A stretch of DNA of 64,000 bases from assembly GCA_900545705.1 (NCBI GenBank), contig URAK01000009.1, positions 1 through 64,000 on the forward strand, written 5' to 3'. Below the pieces are notes generated by a model that was not told where the DNA came from, did not search any database, and worked only from the letters and a program-made list of their open reading frames with translations. Origin of the DNA: an uncultured Opitutales bacterium. GTDB lineage: Bacteria; Verrucomicrobiota; Verrucomicrobiia; Opitutales; Intestinicryptomonadaceae. Shown here piece after piece: positions 34,220 through 44,300 of the stretch; the first letter of the stretch is position 1; each line of letters begins with the position of its first letter. The translations under genes were made by a program, and so were the position numbers.

Positions 34220-36412
34220 TCACTTCCAGTTTCTATCGTCGGAAGCTCCCTTGCTGTACGATGACTTGGATTCAAGCCTTTGTATATACATGCTTTCGGA
34301 GAATTTTCTGAAAGTCTCAACAAGCCCGTAATGGGGAGTGTCCGCCATGTCTATGATGCCGATTCCAGAATCCGCCCTGTCGTATCTGCCTGTGGCGGAC
34401 AAGTCTGTCCATTCAAACCAAACAACGCCTGCAACCGACGGATTGTTCACTGCGGATTTTAAAAATTCCGCGGTACATTCCGCCTGCTTTTCGGAAGTCC
34501 CGGTAGGTATCATTGTTATTCCGAAAGTTCCTTTGTCTTGCGGGGCAAAATGGTATTCGCCTATTAGAATTGGGCGGTCATGGCTGCCTTTGGGGAGTTT
34601 TAGCTCGGATATATTGTAGCTGTAAGTGTTGCACGTGACTACGTCGCAATAGTCGGCTGAAATGCGCGCGGCGTATTCCCACAAGTCGCCGTTCATTCCA
34701 AAACTGCACCCGAGGTACATTGCCTGCGGATCTATTTCCTTTATGGCGTCGCGGCATACTTGGAAGTAGCGGCGGGTATAGAGTTCCTCAAATTCCGCCA
34801 TGTCGGACATCGCTTCTTTCGTTTCTGGGACGAAAGACTTGGTTTTTAGAAAGTCTCCGAAAGATTTATATCCGGATTTCCACGCCGAGTTCAGACGCTC
34901 AATCGAGCCGTATTTTTTTTCGAGAATTTCTGCGAACTTCTTTTTTGAGCTCTGATGCTCTGGACACGCCAGCACTCCCTTGACAAGTGCGAGCCTGTCC
35001 CGCGACCATGGAAGTTCGCCGTCAATAAATACGCCAAAGCAGTATGGAGATTTTATAAGTTCCGCCTTCTTAGCGAGCGCCTCTTTCACAGACTTTTCAA
35101 ATTTGGGGGAGAACCAGTCGGGCGGCGATTGCCACCAGCCTTTTACAGTATCTATCCATTCTTCCGGGGCTGAGTTGCATGTTACAGTGTATGGTATATT
35201 GGCGTCGTGGAGGGTGTCGGACTCTGACAAGTGCCCGCCGAGGTTTATCCCGAAGCTCGAAACGCGCCCGAATAGAACTTTTAGAAGTTTTTGCCTGTCG
35301 CGCCCGCCGTATTTCAAATCGACATTGCGCGCGTAGAAGTTGAACGATTTTGCCGGCTTGTCGAAATAGCTTCGCTTAAAAGGTTCGGTAAGCAGAATGT
35401 ATTTGTCGCCGTTTAAGTCTTCGTAAAATTCTTCGCGCCCTTCAAACGCTGTTGCCCTCGTGGGAGAAGTGCTTGTGCGGGCGTCTGTGGGGGGATTTGA
35501 GAAAATCGTGCCCCAACCGAGCGTGCATGCTCCGACGGCATAGAACAAATTGCCTTCCGGGGTTATAAAGAACCATTTGCCGTCTATTTTTTGCGTGCGG
35601 AATTTGCCCGTGGCCTCGTATTTGCGTGCGGGGTCCAAAAGACCGAAATATTTATCGCGGCCGGCTATGGGCGGATTTGAGCGCGCCCATTGCGCCTCCT
35701 GCTCGGCGCGCAGCCCTAGGTCGGCGTCGGAGTTGACCTTGTTGCGCCACTGCCTGTGCTTGTATTGTCCCCAACGGTCTATGTATGGGAAAAATTCATC
35801 GCGGCTCATTGACAAAATAGGGTCGTCGGGTTTTAGATAATGGCTCGCGAAGGGATTGTTTCGGCATGTAGAAAATTCCTTTTCAGTATCGACAGACCAG
35901 TCTGCGCGCGCCGGGGCAAGGCTACCCTTTATGGAAATGTCGTCGAATGAAAATTCTCCGCCCCGTGGTACTATGACTTCTACCGTGCATTTTTCGCCTC
36001 TTCTGCCGTGAAACACGCATTTTGATTTTTCTATGTCGCCGGGAGAGTGTGCGAAAGTGCTTTCATTCCTAGATTGCAAGGTTTTGCCGTTTTTGTCTTT
36101 AAAAAGGACTATCGGGCCGGAGTGCGTGTTTTTCAGATTTTTATATGCAAAATCCACCTCCAAAACATTGAAATCTGAGGTTGAAAAGGCAAATGCGCGC
36201 GCGGAAGAGTTTTTTTGCGCGCGGCAGACAAGCGACGATTCCCCAAAAATTACGCTTGGAGCATCGCGGGTTGCAGCCGCATTTTTGCCGGCGCATTCCC
36301 ATTTCGCGCCAGACTCAAAATCTTCTATGAGAATTTGCTTTTGCCTAAATTCATCCGCCGCGAGCAGAATTGGCGCCGCAGATATTAGTAGTAAAAATCT
36401 CCTGAATGCCAT
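34220..36412 (-). CDS. Secreted GH50-like (beta-agarase-type) glycoside hydrolase
   Basis: A 730-residue exported enzyme. Residues 1-19 are a signal peptide. About 25-165 is a carbohydrate-binding-like beta-sandwich. About 265-710 is a TIM barrel resembling GH50/GH42-type enzymes: it opens with IDGKWFFITPEGNLFYAVG, the typical beginning of the agarase-like domain, followed by FGINLGGHLSESD. The likely acid/base is Glu 466 in FIDGELPWS and the likely nucleophile Glu 619 in ILIGEYHFAP. GH50 enzymes cleave agarose and related beta-galactans, but many distant relatives in gut and soil bacteria have other or unknown substrates, so specificity is open. It has its own terminator and no Shine-Dalgarno. 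Confidence 0.8.
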   Translation of the reverse strand: MAFRRFLLLISAAPILLAADEFRQKQILIEDFESGAKWECAGKNAAATRDAPSVIFGESSLVCRAQKNSSARAFAFSTSDFNVLEVDFAYKNLKNTHSGPIVLFKDKNGKTLQSRNESTFAHSPGDIEKSKCVFHGRRGEKCTVEVIVPRGGEFSFDDISIKGSLAPARADWSVDTEKEFSTCRNNPFASHYLKPDDPILSMSRDEFFPYIDRWGQYKHRQWRNKVNSDADLGLRAEQEAQWARSNPPIAGRDKYFGLLDPARKYEATGKFRTQKIDGKWFFITPEGNLFYAVGACTLGWGTIFSNPPTDARTSTSPTRATAFEGREEFYEDLNGDKYILLTEPFKRSYFDKPAKSFNFYARNVDLKYGGRDRQKLLKVLFGRVSSFGINLGGHLSESDTLHDANIPYTVTCNSAPEEWIDTVKGWWQSPPDWFSPKFEKSVKEALAKKAELIKSPYCFGVFIDGELPWSRDRLALVKGVLACPEHQSSKKKFAEILEKKYGSIERLNSAWKSGYKSFGDFLKTKSFVPETKEAMSDMAEFEELYTRRYFQVCRDAIKEIDPQAMYLGCSFGMNGDLWEYAARISADYCDVVTCNTYSYNISELKLPKGSHDRPILIGEYHFAPQDKGTFGITMIPTGTSEKQAECTAEFLKSAVNNPSVAGVVWFEWTDLSATGRYDRADSGIGIIDMADTPHYGLVETFRKFSESMYIQRLESKSSYSKGASDDRNWK

Positions 36413-36611
36413 ATGTATAACTCTGTTATGTACTAATATGGCACTGTATTAAATGTCTGTCAATTTCATAACTTTTTGGCGAATTAAATATATTCGATTC
36501 AAAATAAAGATTCCGGAGCGGTTAAGTCCTGCTAAGCTTTGTTCAGATGCGGAATTTTGCTATTTCGCGGAGCATGCAAAACATAAAATTCATCGCCCAA
36601 AGGAAATGCGT

Positions 36612-36641
36612 AAAAAAAGCGGGAGCTTCCGCACCCGCTTT
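36612..36641 (-). terminator. Intrinsic terminator after folD
   Basis: On the minus strand AAAGCGGG pairs with CCCGCTTT and runs into a T tract. Confidence 0.85.
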
Positions 36642-36661
36642 AAAGCAATTTTGCGAAACAG

Positions 36662-37531
36662 TTATATGTGCCTCATATACGCGGCGACTGTGTTTGACAT
36701 AAGCATCGCAACGGTCATAGGCCCAACCCCTCCCGGAACGGGAGTTATCTTTGAGCATTTAGGCGCGACGTTTTCAAAGTCGACGTCGCCGACCAGTCTG
36801 TATCCGCTTTTCGTTGTTTCAGACGGTATTCTGTTTATGCCTACGTCTATCACGCACGCGCCTTCTTTAACCATGTCGGCAGTGACAGTCATTGGCCTGC
36901 CTACGGCCGCTATTAGAATGTCGGCCTGGGCGCATATTTGCTTGAGATTTTCGCTCTTTGAATGGCAGACTGTGACAGTCGCGTCGGCGCCCTTCTTCAT
37001 TAGCAATAGCGCCATCGGCTTGCCGACAATAATACTGCGGCCTATCACGACAACTTTTTTCCCGACTGTCGGAACATCGTATCTTTTTAGAAGCTCCATA
37101 ATGCCTGCGGGGGTGCATGCAGTAAAGGCGCGCGGATCCTCCTGGCAGAGAAGGCCGAGATTGGCACTGCTGAACCCGTCAACATCTTTGTCGGGGCGCA
37201 CGCGGTTGAATGTATCGCGCTCGCTGAGATGCTTTGGGAGGGGCGCCTGTATGAGTATGGCGTCCACGCAGTCGTCGTTGTTGAGGGAATCTATTAGCTT
37301 GAACAGTTCTTCTTGCGTCACGCTTTCCGGGAGGACGTGCAGGCGGCTTTCAATGCCGGTCTCCGCGGCGATTCTCCCCTTTTTCTTTACGTAGGAAACC
37401 GATGCGGGATCCTCTCCGACTCTTATGAAAGCGACGCACGGCGGGCGCGGCGCTGAAATTTTTTTTAGTTTCGCCGAGAGTTCCTCGCAGACAATCTTGG
37501 CGGTTGCGTTTCCGTCTATAATTTGGGGCAT
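36662..37531 (-). CDS. folD: Methylenetetrahydrofolate dehydrogenase/cyclohydrolase
   Basis: A 289-residue cytoplasmic bifunctional enzyme converting 5,10-methylene-THF to 10-formyl-THF in two steps, supplying one-carbon units for purines and formyl-Met. The catalytic segment SYVKKKGRIAAETGI carries the conserved Tyr and Lys. DAILIQAPLPKHL and the Rossmann part VVIGRSIIVGKPMALLL are present, and the C-terminal GGVGPMTVAMLMSNTV is the FolD signature. Length is normal. It begins 6 bases after the upstream lipoprotein gene, so the two are co-transcribed. Confidence 0.96.
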   Translation of the reverse strand: MPQIIDGNATAKIVCEELSAKLKKISAPRPPCVAFIRVGEDPASVSYVKKKGRIAAETGIESRLHVLPESVTQEELFKLIDSLNNDDCVDAILIQAPLPKHLSERDTFNRVRPDKDVDGFSSANLGLLCQEDPRAFTACTPAGIMELLKRYDVPTVGKKVVVIGRSIIVGKPMALLLMKKGADATVTVCHSKSENLKQICAQADILIAAVGRPMTVTADMVKEGACVIDVGINRIPSETTKSGYRLVGDVDFENVAPKCSKITPVPGGVGPMTVAMLMSNTVAAYMRHI

Positions 37532-37537
37532 AATTTT

Positions 37538-37882
37538 TTAACGAAGCTTGATGTTTTCCACTCTTACCACGGGTTCTCCGTCTAATTTTGTGAGAGAACC
37601 TCGCAATACGACAAGCCTTCCGAAAAAGCGTTCGATGTTTGAGGTAATGAGCCTTGTGGAATCTATGTATGCGACAAAATCGCCGTCGATATCGTATATG
37701 CAATATTTGTACGGGGCAGTCGAGCGGAATGGAGAATATGTGTTGCCCGTATATTTGAGAATGCCTACAAGCTCGCGCGGGGCTTCTTGCCGTTCAGCAG
37801 TGTCAGAGTTGCATGAGCAGAGCAAAATTGCCGCAGCCACGCACGATAGTATTGCCGAAAATAACTTCTGGGGAAATTTCAT
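37538..37882 (-). CDS. Small lipoprotein upstream of folD
   Basis: A 114-residue protein with a lipoprotein signal (hydrophobic AILSCVAAAILLCSC; lipobox LCSC, Cys near 24). The mature part has a beta-rich pattern: LVGILKYTGNTYSPF, then YCIYDIDGDFVAYIDS, then RLVVLRGSLTKLDGEPVVRVENIKL. This looks like an OB-fold or SH3-like periplasmic domain. The function is unknown. It precedes folD by 6 bases on the same strand, and the linkage to folate metabolism is probably only transcriptional. Confidence 0.75.
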   Translation of the reverse strand: MKFPQKLFSAILSCVAAAILLCSCNSDTAERQEAPRELVGILKYTGNTYSPFRSTAPYKYCIYDIDGDFVAYIDSTRLITSNIERFFGRLVVLRGSLTKLDGEPVVRVENIKLR

Positions 37883-38111
37883 AGCATATACACTTTTTAT
37901 AAAAGCGTTCGCGATTGCAAGCCGAATTGCGATTCAAGCGCGTATTTTTCTGCCGGCGCTTTCAGTAAATTGCCGGAACATTAGTCTTGATTTTATTGCG
38001 GCTGAGCGTAGCTTTGTTTATTGAAAGCTTATATTGCTTGGCTGGAGCAGTGCGCATTATTGCAGGCGCGCACGGCGGAGTTTATACTAAAAGAACTAAA
38101 ATGGACCGCAT

Positions 38112-39770
38112 ATGAATTGGCTCGAGAATCTCTTTTTCGGAGCGGGAATAGCGCACGGCATATTCGCATTTGCGCTCGTCATTACAATAGGGGTGCTTCT
38201 TGGGCGCGTCAAAGTTGCGGGAGTTTCCCTTGGCGTGACATGGATTCTCTTCGTGGGCATAATAGCAAGCCACTTTGGAGTGAGGGTGGAATCCCAAACT
38301 CTCAACTTCTTTAAGGAATTCGGACTGGTTTTGTTCGTTTTTTCGATAGGTTTGCAGGTAGGGCCAAGCTTCTTTTCGTCCTTCAAAAAGGCTGGGATAG
38401 GAATGAATATGGTTGCTGCGGCGACTGTCGCAATCGGTGTGGCGGTGACTGTCGCAATACACTATGCAACGGGGGTTCCGATGTCGACTATGGTAGGAAT
38501 ATTGTCGGGAGCGGTGACAAATACGCCGGGGCTTGGCGCCGCAACGCAGACATACACAGACATTACAAATCTCGACGACCCTTCTATTTCGCTCGGCTAC
38601 GCAGTCGCGTATCCTCTTGGAGTAATCGGCATAATAGGCTCTCTCATATTTTTAAAATACGCTTTCAGAATCTCGCCCGACAGGGAGTATGCTGAAATTG
38701 AGCGAAGGAAGGGCCTTAAAATCGGGGCGGATAGAATTACGCTCGTGGTCGGGAATCCGTCGCTTGAAGGAAGGACTATCGACGAAGTTCAGGAGCTGGC
38801 TGACAGGCATTTTGTAATCTCCAGAATATGCGGGCAAGACGGGAAAATAGAAATAGCGAAGGCGGACAGCGTCCTTAAATTGTCAGATAAAATTCTCGTG
38901 GTTGCCGAACCAAAAGACATCGATTTTCTCGTGGCGTTTTTCGGGAAAAGAATAGAGATGGAATGGCAGAAGATGGATACCGCATTGGAGGCGCGGCGTG
39001 TGATGATAACAAACCCGAACGTAAACGGGAAGACTCTCGGCAAGCTCGGCCTGTACGGTGGATTCTCATTTAATATAACGCGCGTAAACCGCGCTGGAAT
39101 CGACCTCGTTGCTCACCCTGACTTGCAGTTGCAAATGGGCGACCGCGTCACTGCTGTCGGCACCGCAACTTCCCTTAAAAACGTGGAAAAAATACTGGGG
39201 AATTCGATGATGCGCCTAAGGCAGCCTAATTTAGTTCCGATATTTCTCGGGATATTGGCCGGCGTGCTTGTCGGGAGCATTCCGTTTTTTATACCCGGCA
39301 TACCGCAGCCCATAAAGCTTGGATTGGCGGGAGGGCCGCTTATAGTATCCATATTGCTAAGCAGATTCGGCCCGAAATTTAAGCTGGTGACCTACACGAC
39401 GGTAAGCGCCAATCTTATGATTAGGGAAATCGGTATAGCGATATTCCTTGCGGGAGTGGGGCTCGGCGCGGGGCAGGACTTTGTATCTACAGTCATAAAC
39501 GGCGGCGGATACAAGTGGATTGGCTACGGTGCTGTTATAACTGTACTGCCAGTTATCATAGGCGGAATAATTGCGAGGCTTTGCTTAAAGCTCGACTATT
39601 TTACGCTGATGGGCGTTCTATCCGGCAGCACTACAAACCCTCCGGCTCTCGCATATTCAAACGCCACTGCCGACAACGATATGCCGGCTGTCGGATACGC
39701 CACGGTTTATCCGCTTACAATGTTTTTAAGAGTGTTGTCGGCGCAACTGCTCATAATATTTTTTGTCTGA
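38112..39770 (+). CDS. AspT/YidE family putative antiporter
   Basis: A 552-residue inner-membrane transporter of the aspartate-alanine exchanger family. Residues about 10-190 hold five or six transmembrane helices with the motif GAVTNTPGLGAA. About 200-370 contains two TrkA-C (RCK_C) regulatory domains (RITLVVGNPSLEGRTI and RRVMITNPNVNGKTL). About 380-552 is the second membrane half, with GSTTNPPALAYS as the repeat of the first motif. This symmetrical layout is diagnostic of the family. The transported substrate cannot be deduced; relatives exchange dicarboxylic amino acids. It is divergent from the folD pair, about 230 bases away. Confidence 0.92.
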   Translation: MNWLENLFFGAGIAHGIFAFALVITIGVLLGRVKVAGVSLGVTWILFVGIIASHFGVRVESQTLNFFKEFGLVLFVFSIGLQVGPSFFSSFKKAGIGMNMVAAATVAIGVAVTVAIHYATGVPMSTMVGILSGAVTNTPGLGAATQTYTDITNLDDPSISLGYAVAYPLGVIGIIGSLIFLKYAFRISPDREYAEIERRKGLKIGADRITLVVGNPSLEGRTIDEVQELADRHFVISRICGQDGKIEIAKADSVLKLSDKILVVAEPKDIDFLVAFFGKRIEMEWQKMDTALEARRVMITNPNVNGKTLGKLGLYGGFSFNITRVNRAGIDLVAHPDLQLQMGDRVTAVGTATSLKNVEKILGNSMMRLRQPNLVPIFLGILAGVLVGSIPFFIPGIPQPIKLGLAGGPLIVSILLSRFGPKFKLVTYTTVSANLMIREIGIAIFLAGVGLGAGQDFVSTVINGGGYKWIGYGAVITVLPVIIGGIIARLCLKLDYFTLMGVLSGSTTNPPALAYSNATADNDMPAVGYATVYPLTMFLRVLSAQLLIIFFV

Positions 39771-40415
39771 TTGCGAGAATTGGGGCATTTATGAAAAAGC
39801 CGATGAGCTTTGTTGTGGCGAGCGCCATGTGAATAGTGGCGTCGGCGGAAAAATGCGCCAATTTAAAATTGGCATTACATTGGCTTTGCTTATCCCGAAT
39901 TGCACAAATGCGCATTTTGCGTTTTTCTAAGTTTTTTAGCGCAATGCTATGCCACTATTATAACCTATAAATTTTGTATAATTGACTGAATCAGAAACAA
40001 TAAATGTGAGGTCTGCGATTTTTTATCGAGCACATTTTTTGCCGTATGGAAAATTCAGCAGGCCGGTTTTTTGCGATTGCCCAATATGGAGGTTAAATTT
40101 GTCTTTAAGCCAATAAAATTTATTGTTGCCTGCATATCGTAAAAAGTACTTTTTTAATTCCTAAAAATTTGGCCAATTTATTATCGGGCAATTCTTAGTG
40201 CATTGTTCTCAAACAGCAATATTCCTGCAATTGCCGCTCTCTTATGCTAACATATAACTTGCGGCTTTCAACATGGTTTCAAATGAAATTTAACTAAAAC
40301 GCGTAAAGTTTTTTGCGGCTATTTTCTATAAAATAAGAAATTTCTATTCTATCCATGAAAATAAAAAACCGGTACATTTCCCGTGCCGGTTTTACATTCT
40401 GAATATAAACTTTTG
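39771..40415. other. AT-rich spacer
   Basis: The first 50 bases carry a 13-codon frame (MKKPMSFVVASAM) that resembles the start of a signal peptide and then stops; it may be a relic. The rest is AT-rich without a gene. The leftward terminator of the next gene is at 40363-40393. Confidence 0.45.
40363..40393 (-). terminator. Intrinsic terminator after the 295-residue protein gene
   Basis: On the minus strand AAAACCGG pairs with CCGGTTTT, with further pairing across the loop, followed by a T run. Confidence 0.85.
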
Positions 40416-41303
40416 TTATCTGAGATTTAAAACCTGCACGTTAAATCTCGGTACAGCCTTGTTAGCGGGGTCATACACTAACAGCATGGTTCTAGAGTCA
40501 TCTGGAAGCGATATTATGTTTTTGTAGCATGGAATCCATTTGCCTTTTACGCGCTTGGCTATTTGGCATGTTATTCCTGCGTCGTCTTTCTTTTTGGGCG
40601 AGAATATAAAGGAGCGTCCGGGGCCAATAATGCTTGTTTGGCCGTTTATGTTAAATGCGACCGATTGGCGTGTCATATTCATTACGGCAAATTTGTTTTT
40701 AGGGAGCTCCTTCGGGGAGATATTCATTGGATAAAATCTCGCGTTGCTGCCGCTCTTTATCATAAGTGCAAAAATATCGCCTGACGGAATCGGGACTTCA
40801 AAGCTACCGGCGCCTGAATAGTTCTCATCTGCTTCAGGCTTTTCGGGATTGGGAAGATTGGTCTTCAACCTTGAAAACCGCATGGTCTTGGGACCCTTAT
40901 ATTTGATTGTCACCATCTGGCGTGGAGCTATTTTTAGCTCATGCCATTTGTCGTCCGACTTATAGAATAGATTGGAATCTTTTGCTGCTGCTTTCCTCGA
41001 CGAAATCATGCCAGTCCCGAAGTCGGGCATGGATATCGAGTTCGCGAAACCCCATCTATATATTTTTATATTTACGTTTACATATTCTTCGCCTTTTTTT
41101 TCTTCTTCCGCTTCGCCGCCTTCAGTTGTGCTTGCGGACGGATTTGAGCCGGATGCGGCCGACGCGTTGGGCGCAACCGTCGCATTTACTGTTGCGGAAC
41201 TCTGGTTGCCGGATGTTGTCGTGGTCGTGGCCGTCGTCTGGGCATTCGCGAGAAACGGCAATAAAATAGCCGCAATTAGATATGGTGTCTGTTTTATTGT
41301 CAT
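40416..41303 (-). CDS. Secreted protein of unknown function beside the giant pseudopilin
   Basis: A 295-residue exported protein. Residues 1-21 are a signal peptide ending NAQ. About 22-75 is a low-complexity Thr/Ser/Ala/Asn linker with an acidic EGGEAEEEKKGEE stretch. The rest is beta-rich, with VNVNIKIYRWGFANSISMPDFG and HELKIAPRQMVTIKY; two or three repeated strands around PMNISPKELPKNKFAVMNMT suggest a small beta-sandwich. I do not recognise the family. It lies 61 bases downstream of the giant gene on the same strand but is separated from it by a strong terminator. A partnership with that protein is plausible from position only. Confidence 0.7.
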   Translation of the reverse strand: MTIKQTPYLIAAILLPFLANAQTTATTTTTSGNQSSATVNATVAPNASAASGSNPSASTTEGGEAEEEKKGEEYVNVNIKIYRWGFANSISMPDFGTGMISSRKAAAKDSNLFYKSDDKWHELKIAPRQMVTIKYKGPKTMRFSRLKTNLPNPEKPEADENYSGAGSFEVPIPSGDIFALMIKSGSNARFYPMNISPKELPKNKFAVMNMTRQSVAFNINGQTSIIGPGRSFIFSPKKKDDAGITCQIAKRVKGKWIPCYKNIISLPDDSRTMLLVYDPANKAVPRFNVQVLNLR

Positions 41304-41321
41304 GTATGAATCTTAAAAATT

Positions 41322-41354
41322 AAAAAGGCGCGCTTCCCCATTTAGGGGAAGCGC
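41322..41354 (-). terminator. Intrinsic terminator after the giant pseudopilin-like gene
   Basis: GCGCTTCCCC pairs with GGGGAAGCGC around a 5-base loop, with a T run on the minus strand. Confidence 0.85.
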
Positions 41355-41364
41355 ATTTATTAAA

Positions 41365-44300
41365 CTATATTTCGCTGTCGTTGAGCCATCTGAACGATAC
41401 TATTTTAAAACGTCTGCCAAGCGCCTTGTTTAGGTCGCTGAGTTCGTTTGTCATCTCGTTTAGATATTCTCTCTTAGACGTAATTGTTTCTTCTTCTTGA
41501 TGCCCGATTTCGAGTTCCCTTCCGGTTGTGTCGGTCGGTTTCTGGCCTTCGTTGGAGATGAGCGTGTCCGTATCTATATATTCCGGAACTCTCTGTATGA
41601 CCATTTCGCACCAGGCTTTGCTTTCGACATTCCCAGTTATAGAGTTCTTTATTTCACCGTAAGCCCTAATCTTGAAAGTGTCGGAGCGCACAGTTATGAA
41701 AGAACCTATTTTAGAAAGAATGTCTTGCTGCATGAGATATGTCGGAGCGCCGGTAGCCTGCGGGCCAATCGCGCCGCGCCAATTCTCCCAAATATCCTTG
41801 GGGTTTGCGTAGTTGCTATAGCCTTCGGACTTCTTGATGGCGTCCGTCATATTGTTGTCGTCGTCGATTGATATGCACAGCTCGTCGTGGAATGCGGAGT
41901 TTATAGTGGTGCTGTCGATTGCCGCCTGCAATACGCCTTTTTGCATGTGCGTAATCTTATGAGTACCGCCTTTGTCTTCGAATTCCTTGTCAAGATTTGT
42001 CCTGTCGGCGTCCTCTTCTGGCAAGGGCAGGGGATCCGCAGTAGTGCTTTGGCCGTTTAGCGAATCCGTATATCTCTGCTCGGCGCCAACGTTTGATACG
42101 ACGCGGTTGACGAAGTCGGACAGCGAATAGAACGGGCCTCTATCTTTTATGTGCTCGACAATCGCGCATGCAAGTTCTTCTATTTCGTCTTCTGAGAGCG
42201 ACCTGTATCCTTGCATGACAGTTGGTGAATCCATTTGGTCTCCCGCTTGGAACGCTTCAGCCCTATATGGCGCTTCCCACCTGACAAATGGTACTTTATC
42301 GGGTTCGGTAGTGGGGCTTCCCGCATATCCTTGCACCTCTTCTCCATAGTGGATTGATAGAATCGCCTTCCATGCGTCTATATTTGTGGAGTTGACGTTG
42401 AAAGGTCCGTTTATCCACAATTTTGACGCGTTTTCGTCGAAGTGGTCCTCTGTGTCGATAGAGTCAAGCTGGCTCAATTTCAAGTATTCGTCTTCGTTTG
42501 ATGTCGTGTATTGAATCCTTGGATTGAGCGGATAGGCGTTGCCTGGATCCAACCGTGAGGCATCCTGTCTGTCGTCAACTCTATACGGAAGCGTGGAGAA
42601 GAAGTATTCGTCCCACAGGACATTGTTTAAGTGCCAAGACATGTCGTATATAGCGTGGCGGTCTTCTTCAAAGTCGCTTTCGCGCTTGCCGTTCCAGTAC
42701 TTTGTGCTTTGAGTCCAGTTTATCAAACCTTCGTCGTCGCGCTGATTTGCACCGTCAAGCCAAGATACATGGTAGGAGCGGTCAGGAACAATTCGGCTCG
42801 GGCAGAGCGAGTTGCCAATCGCAAAAGGCGCTACGAGCGAATCGGGATAGCCGAGGTGGTACGAATTGTACCAGTTGTTTGCGCTGGTATTGTCTTGCAT
42901 GTCCCAGTCGGAGGGCAGGAAGTTTCCAACTCCGAACGAGAGGTTTGCGCTCGCGAGGTTCGCGGGGTTCGACACTACCTCCGTACGCCTCAAAATGTGG
43001 TGTATCGGCGCAGTTTCTGCTCCAATAGAGTCGCGCAAGCCAACGTATGCGTAGCCTTTGGTGGGCATATTTATGTTGTAGCCCACGTTGCTCATGCCGT
43101 CTCCCACGCTTTCGTCGGAGGAGTATATTTGCGACGATGCCTGCATGTTGCTGGAAATTCTGCCTATTGTGTTGTAGACGAATTTCCCGTCAGTAGTGGC
43201 CGATGCCGCCAATTCGTACGGAACGTCTCTGCCGCAGTATTCCTGCCCGAAGAATGTCGCGCGGATATCGCCGTTTACGAACAGTCTTCTGTTGAAGAAA
43301 GGCTGCGATCCGGGAGTATTTTCCGCGTAGGGCTGGGCGAATATCAAACCGTAGGGAATTAAGGTTGTTTCATCACCGCCCGCTGTAATTTGGTCGTGGA
43401 GCGTCTTATGGTAATCGAAATCGGTGCTTTCTACGACTCTTCCATTGAGGTCGCCCTTTACCGACTCGGGCGCTGCGTCGCCGAGGAAGTCCTGGCCGTT
43501 GTTTATTCTTTGCCCGTACCATCTCCAATAATTGGCAGAGTGGCGCCTGGGATTCAATGCGAGCCAATTTATGTAATACCTGGCGCGGAATGCTTCCGAG
43601 CTTATATCGCCAGTATCACTGCCTTGCATGGAAGTAATATAGTCTCTTTCTGCGGCTACATCATTTAGTTCTGCTATGCCAGGCTGGTCCGTATCATAGA
43701 ACTTTTCAAATGCTCTCAAAGATGTCAGACGGCTGTTGTTGCGGATATGTCCGGGCATGTGGAAATTCACCCTGGACGTGTCGCCCGTGCGTTGCCCCGT
43801 AGTTGCGCCATATGAAAGCGTGGGATCGGGGAAGCTCTGGCGCGCATTGCCCAGATATATTCTATACCCTCTTATCTGTGTCATTACAGGGGTATAATCG
43901 GTGTAGACACCGCCTCCAGAATTGTTCGTGGAAGTAGGAATTTCATTGAATTTGAATCCGTCTCTCTTCCAAAGCCATACATTAAGCATCAATTGCTTGT
44001 GGTAATTTCTCGAGCTCGGTTGGCGATAGAAGTATCTCCTCAGCCCTTCCGAAAGATTCGGGAGTCTCTGTCCTGCGGCGTCATAATCGGGCATGTATGC
44101 AAACATTCCGTAGCCGATAGGCGTCATATTCGGTCCGGCATTGAGGGGGCGGGCAATGCTTCCGTTGCCGCAGTGCCAACCGGTGACGTCCTGCATATCT
44201 ATGTAATATTGGGATATGCTCGTCGGGGGCGTGTTGTTGTTGACGTCCCTCATATTCAAGTTGTATGCGGGGTTGCACACTGAAAACTTGGAACCGGGGT

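Noticed and set aside
36453..37394. 313-codon frame opposite folD
   Set aside because: It overlaps folD in antisense, runs through its terminator and matches no family.
39791..39832. 13-codon frame MKKPMSFVVASAM resembling a signal peptide start
   Set aside because: It stops at once, has no ribosome binding site and no continuing frame; at best it is a relic.
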